Below, in pieces: positions 1 through 10,755 of a DNA stretch of 64,000 bases. Origin of the DNA: Panicum virgatum (Eukaryota > Streptophyta > Magnoliopsida > Poales > Poaceae); NCBI RefSeq assembly GCF_016808335.1, contig NC_053143.1, positions 1,087,398 through 1,151,397 of the forward strand, written 5' to 3'. The position numbers and the translations under genes were made by a program. The notes under the pieces were generated by a model. It ran no database searches, was not told the origin of the DNA, and saw only the letters and a program-made list of their open reading frames with translations. Positions within the stretch are counted from its first letter, which is position 1, and every line of letters begins with the position of its first letter.

Positions 1-477
1 TTATGTGGCGGTCCCTGCGGACCCTGCCTCTTAACCCATGGTTGGTGGCCTGTCATGGTTGACTTCACGTTTCGCTCACTTACCTCTGACGAGCTTAGTA
101 ACTATTCTAGAACCTTTGAGGAGTTTGAGTTTTCTAGAATCTTTGAGGTCTTTCGTCTTGACTTCTCAGTGAAACCAGCTAAGTGGGTGAAGATGGAAAA
201 GTTGGAAAATCAAGCTGTGTTTGTTAGCCTTGATAAGAGGAATCCTGCATTTTGTTGCATGAACCCTGAAAGATGGGGAGGAAAGAGTAACTGCATTTAT
301 GTTGCCAGGCTATTTGAGGATCCTGATGAAACTTGGACAGCCATGGAGCTTGGTCAGTCAGTGCCGAACCACAACACAGTTCACAGCATCATGTATGGTT
401 TTGCATTCCAGCTGGACTACAGTCAAATAGGTAGCCTTTGGCTGTTTCCTAGTTTAGTTTATGGTCGTAGCCAGTAA
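1..477 (+). CDS. 3' end of a DUF295-type protein gene (partial)
   Basis: The reading frame is open from the left edge without a stop and ends at a TAA at 475-477, so the gene starts outside the window. The readable C-terminal part is about 158 residues. It holds a segment ending in KSNCIYVARLFED, then WTAMELG, and ends GSLWLFPSLVYG. That order (a Cys-Ile-Tyr segment, an acidic stretch, and a Trp-Leu-x-Pro-Ser closing motif) is what I know from the C-termini of plant DUF295 proteins, which often carry an N-terminal F-box. The F-box would lie upstream, so its presence cannot be judged. An ATG at 55 is internal and there is no reason to prefer it as the start. Grass genomes have large, fast-evolving DUF295 families of mostly unknown function. 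Family assignment is by motif recognition only. Confidence 0.55.
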   Translation, partial: LCGGPCGPCLLTHGWWPVMVDFTFRSLTSDELSNYSRTFEEFEFSRIFEVFRLDFSVKPAKWVKMEKLENQAVFVSLDKRNPAFCCMNPERWGGKSNCIYVARLFEDPDETWTAMELGQSVPNHNTVHSIMYGFAFQLDYSQIGSLWLFPSLVYGRSQ

Positions 478-1015
478 TCTTGTTGCAGCCTTGCGAGGGT
501 TTTGGCTAGCCCCGCAAAGGCCCTGGCGATTGCTGTTATCTTAATTTTAGTTAGCAAGGTCGCTGTAACTAGAAGGTTTATTTCCTGAAGTAAATTTGGT
601 ATGCATGCCTGGTAACTTGGTGAAGAACTGAACATTAGAGTTGCATTGTCGTTTGCCATTTGATGACTGGGCTGTATTGCTAAACTTAGTGGGTGGTTTT
701 GTTACCATTTGCAGTTGATAATCTGCGTGGAGATTGGACCATAGTATACTAAGGTTGGTTATCAATACTAGTCAGAAGTTTTTGTCTACAGCATTGCGGC
801 TGAAATAATACTCATTGCGGCTGAAATAATACTAGTACTAATCAGATCTTTCAAAAACCAGTCTTTTTTTTTTGCAATTTAATTTGCTGCAATAATATAA
901 TAGACGAGACGATCGATAGGACATAATAATTTATTAATAACGAGTTCAATTCAGGTGGAAGCTAGGAAATTATTACGTAATTAGCATCCGCAGCAATATT
1001 ATACTAATCGATCGA
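478..1015. other. intergenic, no gene seen
   Basis: This AT-rich stretch lies between the DUF295-type gene and the 3' end of CHIL. A short direct repeat of about 24 bp (gcggctgaaataatact) occurs near 795-832. It probably holds the 3' UTRs of both flanking genes. Confidence 0.5.
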
Positions 1016-1724
1016 TCAGGAGGCGGCGGAGAGCAGCGCCGCGAAACGATCTGCCATGCTCCGGACGGTGGTCGGAGACACCGCGGAGTCGCCGCCGAGG
1101 TACCACTTCTGGATCATCCTGGCCACGTTCTCGTTCTCCACCTTCATCTTGGCCGCGTCCTTGCCCTCCGTCGCGAACGATATCTCCACAGCCCCAGCTG
1201 CTGAAGTGGCCGGGAAGTGGAAGGTGATGACAGAGCCAGGCTTGAAGTACTTGGCCTGGAAGAAGTCGGTGATCTTCTCGAGCGCCTCCTCCTCGTCGTC
1301 GTCGTACTTGTCGGCGGCGACGAGGCGGTCGCGCACGGAGCTCTCGAGCTGCACGCCGTACTGCGAGCCCTTGATCTCCTTGATGACGACGACCCGGAAC
1401 AGCTTCTCCACGGGAGCCGCGACGAGGGCCTGGAAGAAGGAGTCGTCGCCGAGCAGCTCGTCGGCCGACTTGCCCTTCCAGCCGTGCAGGTGGTCGAGCA
1501 GGACGTCGTTGCTGTGGAGGTAGATGCCGATGGCGTTGTACTTGATCTGCAGGAAGTGGATCTCGATGTCCGTGATGCCGTTACCAACGAGGGACACAGC
1601 AGGGTTGCCGCCGGCGGTGAATGTGATCTCCGCCGGGAACGGGATGCCTTCCACGGTGACCGTCTCCGTCTCCGAGCCCACTGCGATGCAACGACGACGT
1701 TTATTACCAGGCAGGCAACAGATC

Positions 1725-1760
<36 letters not shown>

Positions 1761-1824
1761 GATGAAATAATAATGGAGAATGGTGAAAGGAAGAAGAAAA
1801 TTATTATTATATTATCAACTTACT
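1016..1824 (-). CDS. CHIL: chalcone isomerase-like protein (CHIL, type IV CHI)
   Basis: Exon 2 (1680-1016) encodes 220 residues plus a TGA stop. It contains GITDIEIHFLQIKYNAIGIYL, VVVIKEIKGSQYGVQLESSVRDRL, KYFKPGSVITFHFPA and WYLGGDSAVSPTTV, the pattern of type IV CHI-fold proteins. These are not chalcone cyclases; they bind chalcone synthase and raise flavonoid output (established for the family). Upstream of GSETETV the exon has GTG in place of ATG. The genomic sequence there reads gcatcgcag/TGGGCTCG, a good acceptor. A consensus donor CAAAA/GTAAGTT lies at 1824/1823. Splicing these joins the A at 1824 to TG at 1680-1679 and creates the start codon, giving a 221-residue protein of normal family length. 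The 143-bp intron contains an (AT)n tract. The frame carries no lesions. Gene identity is confident; the exon 1 boundary is inferred from splice consensus and phase. Confidence 0.88.
1728..1759. repeat. (AT)n microsatellite in the CHIL intron
   Basis: About 16 uninterrupted AT units lie inside the inferred 143-bp intron, between the acceptor and the middle of the intron. Such tracts vary in length, and here it sits in an intron that must be spliced to form the start codon. Confidence 0.9.
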
Positions 1825-1988
1825 TTTGCTTTGTGGTGACTTTGACAGGGATGGGAGAAACTGATGATGGATGGCGGAGGTAGAAAGGGTTGGAGCCTGC
1901 CGGTGGTTGTTCAATTGCCAATGCAATGCTCGCAGGAAAGAAGATAGCGGGCTAGCTAGGCAGCAACAAAAAGAGTGTGATCTGAGCA

Positions 1989-1999
1989 TGTATATATGC
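1989..1999 (-). promoter_or_regulatory. candidate TATA box for CHIL
   Basis: On the minus strand the sequence reads gcatatatac, about 165 bp upstream of the exon 1 donor. That spacing would allow a 5' UTR of about 130-140 nt. There is no other support. Confidence 0.3.
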
Positions 2000-2019
2000 A
2001 TGTCTGGGTGGATTGGCAA

Positions 2020-3058
2020 TTATATTGCAAGCTCTGATTGATGGATGGAGTGATCGAGTTAGGTAGGAGGAGAGGCAGGGAAGGAAGCCAGGCGGGTGGC
2101 TGCAAGCGATGTGACCTAATTCGATGGACGATGCTACCTACAACCGACGGCACGCAGTGCAGCTAGTGGTAGGTGTAGGCTGTGGTGTGGCTAACAACAG
2201 CAGCTGTTCAACGTCCACCTTTTCTTTTCGGTTCCCTATTAAAAAAACTAAAAGTCAAGCTCCGGTACATACATGTTGGTTGAAGCACTGAGCGCGCATT
2301 TGACTGAAACCTGCTTCAATTTGTAGTGTGCAGGGTTGAGATCTAGAGGTACTACAAATCAAGATGACATTCATCATTGACAAACAAGACAGTATGATCA
2401 CTACCGGAAACTGCCCATATGCCGAGTGCAATATAGTTTACCGGAAACCCCCTTTAAATAGCGAATTTCAGTTTTAGAAACTGAAAATCCAATTTGGTAC
2501 AACAGAATAAGCAATTAGCACCAGCTCTGTCAATCTCGTATTTCAGTTCTCCTGTTCCAAGATCAGATGCTGATAAATACACAACATCAGTATGTGATCC
2601 CAGAACGCTTTAGAATTCAGTTAACCAGTCGAAGCTAACTTTCTCAAGTTACTGATTCCGCTAAAACATATGTTTTACAGGGAAGCAGAGCGTCTTTCTA
2701 TTAGACACTATCACACACATGAGAGTCCAGCCCCCTCCCCTTACAAATACACGCAATTTCTCATTCACGGATGCCAGACACAGTTTTCTATTTGTTGGCA
2801 CTCGTATCCCTGTACCACCGACCACAAACATGACTACACACCAGTCATTCCCGTCTACCATCTCCTTTATTGGTATTGAAACAAGAGATGGCAGTTATTA
2901 CTAAACAAAGTTATAAAACACATGTCTACAGTCTAAGCTAAATTTACAGTGATCTCGCTTTGCGTGTGAGACATAAGATCGTTATGGTTATGCACATGTC
3001 ACTTGTGTGGATATAAGCTGGATCATGTCTCGGTTTCCTCTCATAGTCTTCATCCTCC
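2020..3058. other. CHIL upstream region and VSR 3' flank; CACTA-like terminus
   Basis: No gene is seen. Around 2399-2455 the sequence cactaccggaaactgcc, followed by tgccgagtgc, looks like a terminal piece of a CACTA (En/Spm) element; no matching opposite end was found. The stretch nearest 3058 should hold the 3' UTR of the VSR locus. Confidence 0.4.
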
Positions 3059-6000
3059 TCACATCTCAATATGATGAGAATGACTCTGTACATCTCCTTG
3101 GTTGTCCAGGGGCATGTATTGAGCCATGATGGCACGGATCTCTGAGAGGCAATGCAAAAGCAGAATTAGATCCTAGAGTCAACAAAGGATAATGAACTCA
3201 GAAATATCAACAGATTAAATCAGCTCATGGCTTACCCGGATCCTGTACTTGTACACTGCATATCTTGCAACTCCTGCCGCCACTACACCAAATAAGATAA
3301 CCCACAAGAAGCCCCAGCCTGTTTCTGTTGCTCCATTTTTACCTGAGTGTAGAAGATGCGGAATCAGTATCACTTTGTCAAGTTCATGTCTAGATTCAGC
3401 ATTTGGTGCTACTTTGAGCTTCCAAACTATCAGTAATCGAAGTAAATATCTAAAAGTATGATTCATATGCCTTAAATAGGTGAATTAGGCAGCAGCTTCT
3501 GCTAATTTATGGCCTAAGTCTCACTTGTGAACTAATTCAACATAAATGTGAGCCAATAATAAAATGAAAGTGTAGATGTATGAGGGCTACATAATTATGC
3601 ATGTATCATGCTCCTTCATGTAAAGCAATCCTCCACTGCAGCAGCACTCATAGCTTCCCCATGTGTTCTTACATTTGCATTCTTTGCACTGACATGCAGT
3701 CCTTTCCTTGCATTCATCAATGTCTGTCACAAAATTTTTCACATCATCATCAAATGACAAGTGGGAACAGTTCAACAACAAAACCAATTCTGAAGTGCAT
3801 AATTAAATTTGTCCATTACAGCAGAAGCTGTGGAGGACATGCAAGCACTTCAAAAAGGACCAGAGGAAATGAACTTTACCTTCACATTTGTGTTTACCAT
3901 CACCCTTGAACCCATCCGGGCATTTACAGCCATCATCCTGCAGACACCATAACTAAAATTTCAGAGTCTACAAGTAATTTTTTAATCAAAAACATAACAG
4001 GACCCTACTGATAATATGGCAGTTTTAAGGACAGCAGAAAAGTCATTTGACACTTACAGTGCAGGCAGAGTATGTTCGCCCATCCCTGGTGTCTTTCCAA
4101 CACCCTCCATTGTTAATTTCACATCGTCCAGAACCGGAAGCTACAATTACAAAAGCACATGTTGTAATTCAGAAGGCTCTAGTACCAACTATTGATCTTC
4201 AGCAATCTTTCTTACTATGTTAATGTTAACAAATAAGAAAAGAAAATGCCAAAAGACGAATCCTAATGCCTTGCCGCATACCTTCACAATGAGTATAGCC
4301 ATCACCAACGAATTTTACTCCTTTCACAACTGGACACTCACAAACTCTTCCACGGAAAGTATCCTGCATATTCGTCGAACAATTACTATATACATAAGCT
4401 AAACAATTAAAACAGAACAAACTGATAATCCAAATTTTCAAAAAATAAACCTAACACTATAGGAGGTACCTTGCATGCAGTGATGTTAGCAGCCTTATCT
4501 TGCCAACAACCACCATTGTTCTCTAGGCACTCATTTGTTTGTATATCTAAGGTTATAGAAAAAAATACATAAGAGAATACTACATGCAAGTTACACTTGG
4601 TGAAGCGCAAGCATCGTAAATGCAGTAAAAATGGAAAAACTAGGGAAATCAATGCACCAACCTTCACTCAAGCAAACAGCTGACTCAGTAGTTTCCCGAA
4701 AACAGCACAAAGTGCTTTAAGAACTGCTCCTTTGTCAAGCTTCCCTGAGAAGCATAGACATCAGGTAAGTTCATCTGGAAATCTGAACACATTTTTATCA
4801 TAATTTACAGGATAGAAGAGCACATACCTCTGTATTGTCTATTGTTGATTACAAGAGTTGGTAAGATGGTAACATCACCACGAGAGTCCTTGCCAATCTA
4901 TACAAAGTGGTGGATGGTGATGTATTCAGATTAACAATTGGATGAACAGAAAAGATTATGTGTTCACATTGAAGTACTAACCTGTGTATCTTGTTCGGTT
5001 TTCAAAACAGGGTTTTCTTCATCAGCATCTGGATCACCAATACATTTATCTATTGCTTTATGATCAAGGCCTGTGAATTATAAAGAGGTTTAGTACAAAT
5101 ACTGCAGCTTGCCACAGAACATAGCGAAACAGAAGCAAATACAAAACATACCAAGTGACTTGACAACTTCATCAGCACACTCCTTCATGTACTTCTTTTC
5201 CTTCATTGGGCACCGAATAGCAAAATCGGTAACATAGTCCCACCATAACCAAGGCTTCTTGTGCTCCTTAGCAACCTTAAACACACAAACTTGGCGCAAA
5301 TTCTGGACCACCACATCTTTCCCATCATATCCTTTGCTAAAATCCTGTTCTGGATCAGGTGCACAGTATCTATCATGATTGATGCACTGGGATTTGCACT
5401 GCTTGCTCAGAATGAAGGCCTCTGGGCAATACCAGGTTATATAATGAGGAGTGAACTGTGTGTAGCCTTTCTTCTCAAGTACCTGCGCTGCCCCTTTGAA
5501 GCTCTTGACAAAATCAATCTGGCCGTCGCATTTTGGGCCACATTCATCATTATTGTTGGTCCAAAATTCATACTCAACACGCTCATCAGGATGGGGCAGA
5601 GCCTCCCTCCAATCCAAATTCACATTGATCATATCACCATTATCAATTGCCTTCTTGAGCCTATCCCCAAAGCTCTTGGTTATTAGTGCTGAAGGGATAG
5701 TGATGTTCTCTAAATAATCTGCCCTCCCACTTTCCTCAGGGGTGTCCATTGTAATTAGAGGTTCATCCTTGTCGTCAGCGACAAGGATTGCTGCTGCTCC
5801 TGCATTCTGTGCATTCCATGCCTTCTTTGTGAAGTAGCAATCTGAGCGCAACAAAACCCATATTATGCAATCCATTATGCATTAAACTAAGCAGATATAG
5901 TGCAACATCTTAGAACAGACAAAAAGGAGTGTTATATAAACAACAAATTGGTTGAAAGTAAAATCAATGTGGCATCACGGAAAATTGACAGGACACTGAC

Positions 6001-6783
6001 ATTTAATATCAAGCTGGAGTAGCGGACTGTGAATTAAGTTCCCTTGCTAAGCATATCAAGTCATGGTTTGGTGGTAGTATATTTTTATACAACTGGGTCA
6101 ATGATTATTGCCTAAATTTAATCACATCATCCTATGACAACAAGATCTAATCTTCTAGTACTCACCAAACTAGAGACCACATGACTAAAAAAAGAATTGC
6201 CCGCCTAAGGTCAATCTTTCAACACCAGTCTATCCAGTCAAACTAGCCCATGTCATGTAAAGCGTACTAGGTAACAGGGAGTAACTAACAATCCAATCCA
6301 ACGGACTGGGGGAGAAAGAGGCCTTGCTCAGTAAAATCGCAAGTCCACACGCGGATGACCTAACAGAGACCAAGTGCTACTAGCACAGTCACAAGGAGAA
6401 GAAGCAATCTTGTAATTTTGCTCACCTCCCCTGTCTACGAGCAGGAAAGTGGGGAACGCCCCCGGCTTGGCCTTGTAGGAGATGTCGAAATCGTCGAAGC
6501 TCTTGCAGGCCTTCCTGTTGGCCTTGGGGTAGGCGACGAAGCCGACCATGGTGCCGCCGTACTGGGGGATGCCGAAGTTGCCAATGGCACACTCGTAGGT
6601 GCCCTTGAGGTCATCCGGCGTCGTCACCTTGAGGCTGTTCTTCTCCACCACGAACCTCCCGTGGCAGCAGTCCAGCAGGAACCCCATGCTCCGATCCACG
6701 GCGGAAAAAAGCACCGAAAACACAGGCTGATGGCGCGGCGAACTGAGCGAGTTGGAGACTCGGGGGCGACTGGCGACCAGCAC
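3059..6783 (-). pseudogene. VSR: vacuolar sorting receptor (VSR) locus with several lesions
   Basis: VSRs are type I membrane receptors that carry cargo from the trans-Golgi to the vacuole. Exons by splice site and phase: 6687-6426, 5841-5152, 5070-4982, 4897-4828, 4744-4662, 4546-4470, 4363-4282, 4140-4058, 3937-3880, 3723-3595, 3342-3236 and about 3139-3059. They encode the PA domain ([29 protein letters not shown]), the luminal region, EGF-like repeats (exons 6-10), one membrane span (exon 11) and a tail with the YMPL sorting signal. Lesions: exon 5 is 83 nt where flanking phases need 84, and the frame hits TGA inside it; exon 10 is followed by TT where the phase-correct donor GT should be; the residues usually linking the membrane span to the tail are missing; before GRFVVEKN there is only MGFLLDCCH, or a longer upstream extension to 6783, as signal peptide. 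Most likely a recently decayed copy. Assembly error is the alternative. Confidence 0.8.
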
Positions 6784-6789
6784 GGCGAG

Positions 6790-8465
6790 CCGGCGTCGGG
6801 CCTCCGGCGACCTGCGCGGCTGCGCTGCTGGGCGACGCCGAGTGGAGGAGAGGCACGGGCGGGCGGGTGGTCGCGGACTCGCGGAGCGGAGGTGGCGCGT
6901 GACGGCGTGAGGGAGCCGGCGGGGGCTCCGTTTTTTTTTCCGCTGTCAGTCATGTTTTTTTTTTTTGAGGGAAACACTGTCAGTCATGTGTGCCTCCGCT
7001 CGCTGGGAAGAGCAGGCCGATTCCATGCTCTCGGGTGGGGGACACGGTGAAGAAGCCTCGTGTTGATTCAATTTATCAGGCCCAAGGTCTCAAAAAAAAA
7101 TTATCAGGCCCAAATTATAGGTACAGAACTTGTTGGATCGTTGCCTCTTCTATGTTGGGAAAACTTAAATTGACACACGTCCTGATTCAATCTCATGCCA
7201 ATTATCCCTTTTCACGTTTCGTTATGGGAAAAATAATTTGTTCTTTTTGTAGCTGATTCTTAGGGCCCGCTCGATGTGGCTCCAGCTCGGCAGCTCCTGC
7301 AGGAGCCGCACCAAATGGGGTGCTCCATTGCAGCTCCAGTAGTACCGTATTGGGAGAGCCGAAGCCTTTTTTAAATGTGCTCCCGCGGAGCCACAAAACA
7401 TGGGTTCACCTCCTGCTCCGGCTTGGCTCCGCCTGCTGGAGGAGCCCTCCCAAACACCTTATGCCAGCTATTTTTCTTTATTTCTTAGGAAGGAGTGAGA
7501 GTGAAAATAAATATACAAAATGATCCTTTCATTACATGCCAATTTCTCAGCACATGATGAGAAACCAAAAAGGGAATAGCTGATTCGTACTTTTACATGA
7601 ATTTTATCTCGCGTGTTGGCGCGTGCATATGCCTTGGAAATTGATAATTTGTTTCTCTGTTGTGCAAGTGCAGGTGTACTGCTAGCTGCACATGGTGGTA
7701 GGGCCCAGCATGTATATTGGTGTTCTTCAAACCTGCATTACTAGCTACCTTGGCCAATATTTGCATTGTATCGTAAAAATAACTGAACGATCAACTTTCC
7801 ACTGGCCGGCGTGCATAAAAAAACTCTCATATGCCATTTTGGAAATGGGTTTAGCTACTTTGCCATATGAGAAACTGAACAGTGATGATGTAATAATATA
7901 TTGTCCTTTTTTGTAGCTAGTGTGGATGACTACTGGAAGCAACATGCATGGGTTTGGACAGTCCACTGACTGAAGCTAGCTAATTGCATTCCATATGCAT
8001 ATTCAGTGTGAAACACAGAAACTAAACTATACGGCTGCATCGTCAGAAATTGAAGGTTTGCCTTGTGCCGTCGGGGTCGCCAGGCCCGATGAATTTTGTA
8101 AATCTCAGTGTAAAACACTGTTCACTGCTGTATTTGACCCCTTGATCGTCTGGCTTCGCCCCTTATTCGATCTATTTGCCACACTTCTGTCCACACACGT
8201 CCATAGCTTATTACTGTGTGGTTAATTTCCAATTAAAAATCTTCAATTGCTTCTTTAATATTAGCAGGTTATACATGAATTTGACACGTATTAATGATAC
8301 AAATAAAATTTTTTGAGAACATTTGAATATTGTAGGTAAACAGAATTCCCCAGAAAAAAGTGCAATAATCCACAAACATCTATCAGCACGCTAGAATTTG
8401 AACTATCCATATTTGGGCACTTCAAATGAAGATTTTATCAGGTAAAAGTTGTAGATTTGGTTTTA
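6790..8465. other. VSR upstream region and intergenic DNA
   Basis: 6790-6950 is GC-rich and probably the VSR promoter and 5' UTR. About 7261-7465 has many self-complementary ctccagc/gctggag segments between gggcccgctcgatgtgg and ctcccaaacacctt, which looks like an old hAT-type MITE. No target-site duplication was confirmed. The rest shows nothing recognisable. Confidence 0.4.
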
Positions 8466-8467
8466 TA

Positions 8468-8732
8468 CTCCCTCTGTCCCTCCGTCTCAGTATATAAGAC
8501 GCGCACGTAATTCAAGATTCAAATTTTAAAAACTTTGACCTAATATTAATCTTGTATAATAAAAATTTTATCTCATAACAATTATATCACTGTATTCATA
8601 TTTAAAAGTAGTTTCATATAATTATAATTGTGTTGCTACAAACATTATGTTATAGAAAATATTAAAAGTCAAATATTATTATTGAAGACCGTGAAAAGTT
8701 TGACCATGCCTTATATCCTGAGACAGAGGGAG
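8468..8732. mobile_element. Stowaway-type MITE
   Basis: The left end is CTCCCTCTGTCCC and the right end is its imperfect inverse, CTGAGACAGAGGGAG. TA lies on both sides (8466-8467 and 8733-8734). The interior is AT-rich, the length is 265 bp and there is no coding sequence. This matches Tc1/mariner-derived Stowaway elements of grasses. Confidence 0.85.
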
Positions 8733-8734
8733 TA

Positions 8735-9778
8735 CTATTAACTTTTTTGTCTCAATTTTTTCTGTATGCAGAAATCATGAAAACTTGAAGTATATTCTTT
8801 TACTTGGAAGCATGAGATTTTAAATGCAAATAAAGTGTGAACCTGGAGTATTTGAGGAAGATTTGGAGTGTTTGAAGTGCTCTGCACTTAATTTTAGATT
8901 GATTTTTGGCCTATTCGAACTGGCTCAGCTAGCCTCGAAGAGCTCATTTCTGGCTCCGATCAGCCTGGCTGGCCCACTTTTGATTCGGACATGCAAGTTG
9001 CAACATTTCTGCAAGTTTGACATCAGGAGTGATGCTTAACTTTGACATCAGATGGTGTTTGTCATGCTTACGTGCGGTCAAAGTTGCAACTCCAGTCAGA
9101 GGCTTCGCGGATCCTTCACTAGATTTGCTCTCTTGGCCGTTTTCCTCTTTTTTTTTATTATAATTTTAATATATCGTTTGTCCTTCCATAATTTATTAGT
9201 TCATTATTATACTAGTAGTCTAGAAGGATCATCACAAGTCAGCACTTGTTTTCCACACGCGATACACACATGACACATATCACATATGACTGCTTCAATT
9301 TTATTTATAGCACGTAGCAGTAATTCCTTTACGCAACCACTCATATCTATTATCTTAATACAATAATGTTAAAAGAAGCCATCACGTTCGCTGAGATCTA
9401 AAAATTCCCTTGTTAATCTAAAAAAGAGAAGGATTTGAACCATTGAATTTTATGAAGATCTAACGGTCTAGACTAATCTAAAGAGTCCGTGTCAAATACA
9501 ACTAACCCAAAGAGTCCATGCTAAATATTAATCTAAAGAGTCCATATCAATGCGACTAACAGAAGAATCTATATATACCCTTGGATATCATGAAGATCAG
9601 ACGTCTCCGCTTGGCTAAAAAGTTCATATTGTAAAATATTAGTAAATAAAACAAAATAGATAAATAACAGTGTGAATCAAAATTTGATTGGCATGCTATT
9701 AGGAAAAATAATTTCATGTGAAGGAAAAAAGACATCAAAGAAAAAATACAACTGAGAAACTAATATAATAGATCACAT
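8735..9778. other. intergenic with dispersed repeat
   Basis: 9425-9545 holds a repeated phrase (gatctaacggtctagacta, then taaagagtcc several times) that recurs at about 13035-13115. No gene is seen. Confidence 0.5.
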
Positions 9779-9928
9779 GCCTTAAACATAAGCGTGAATC
9801 AAGAAAGGAATAACATCCTTTTACGTGACCTTGAAGGAAAACAAAATACATGTGCCTTAAACATAAGTGTGAATCAAGAAAGGAATAACATCCTTTTACG
9901 TGACCTTGAAGAAAAACAAAATAATAAA
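9779..9928. repeat. 75-bp tandem duplication
   Basis: Two adjacent copies begin at 9779 and 9854 with gccttaaacataag and run through tccttttacgtgaccttgaag. They differ at only a few positions, so the duplication is fairly recent. No coding role is seen. Confidence 0.85.
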
Positions 9929-10012
9929 AAACAAGAATTCCATATGTGTTACTTAGAATTCTGAGGAGAAACAAATTGTAACATCCCAGTTTTCATCATG
10001 ATTAAGGGGGAG

Positions 10013-10688
10013 TGTTGAAATTTATAATGCAAGCTTTTAAAAGGTTCTATAAAAATAATGATAAACCATGACATAATTTTGTTCACCATGACAAGGTTCT
10101 AGAATGTTCCACAAGAATCATAAGAAGACAAGAAGCTTGGATATTTTCTTGTCATAGTAAAATTTAGAATTTTCTAGAATTAAATATTTGTAGGGAACTT
10201 AGATATTTGTAGGGAACTTCCTAGAGTGTGACAAGTGTCACTTATTCAAGAGGGTATGGGTGCCTATATAAGGAGGGTGCCACCCCTTGCCATGCCATAC
10301 TACTCCACTCCATCCCACACACATCCAAGGGCATGGTAGAAGTAACCATAGGTAGAGTGTGCTAGGTGTGTGTTCCTTTGTTGCTCCAATAAGGTAAGCG
10401 TCTTTATAAGTGTTAGTCTCCCGGTTAAGTTTAAGTACTTAGTGTATAAGTTGTGATCCATCGAAGGTTGGCTCTGCCACCCGGGATCACAAAAGGGTAT
10501 GGGCTTCATCGAAGGTTGGCTCTGCCACCCGGAAGCCAGTTTCATCTGTTGGTAGGCTCTGCCTCCCGGAAGCAAAAGGCGGCTCTGCCGTCAAAAGGAC
10601 CCGGTACACTAAGTAACTAGAAGCTGACCGACTCTGAAATGAGTTGGTGTAGATCCTCAGCTTAGTAGGGCCATCTCAATTTCCAACA
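10013..10688 (+). mobile_element. LTR of a copia-like element with adjacent polypurine tract
   Basis: The unit begins TGTTGAAATT and ends AATTTCCAACA, near-inverse termini typical of an LTR. A polypurine tract (aagggggag, 10004-10012) abuts its left end, as expected just inside a 3' LTR on the plus strand. A TATA box (ctatataagg) lies near 10264-10271. Three to four degenerate copies of ggttggctctgccacccgg lie at about 10461-10595. No internal coding region or second LTR precedes it. Confidence 0.65.
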
Positions 10689-10755
10689 ATCATTAAAATA
10701 AAACTTATGTTGCAATTAAACTAGTAACGTAAAATAATACTAACGTTATATGAGG

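Noticed and set aside
1056..1765. Plus-strand ORFs opposite CHIL (155 and 182 codons)
   Set aside because: They mirror the conserved CHIL frame on the other strand and carry no motif.
3594..3604. GC-AG intron using the in-phase GC at acat/gcataa after VSR exon 10
   Set aside because: The surrounding sequence is far from the strong AG/GCAAGT consensus GC donors need. A mutated GT donor is the simpler reading, though transcripts could overturn it.
5261..5717. Plus-strand ORFs opposite VSR exon 2
   Set aside because: Antisense shadows of the conserved receptor exon.
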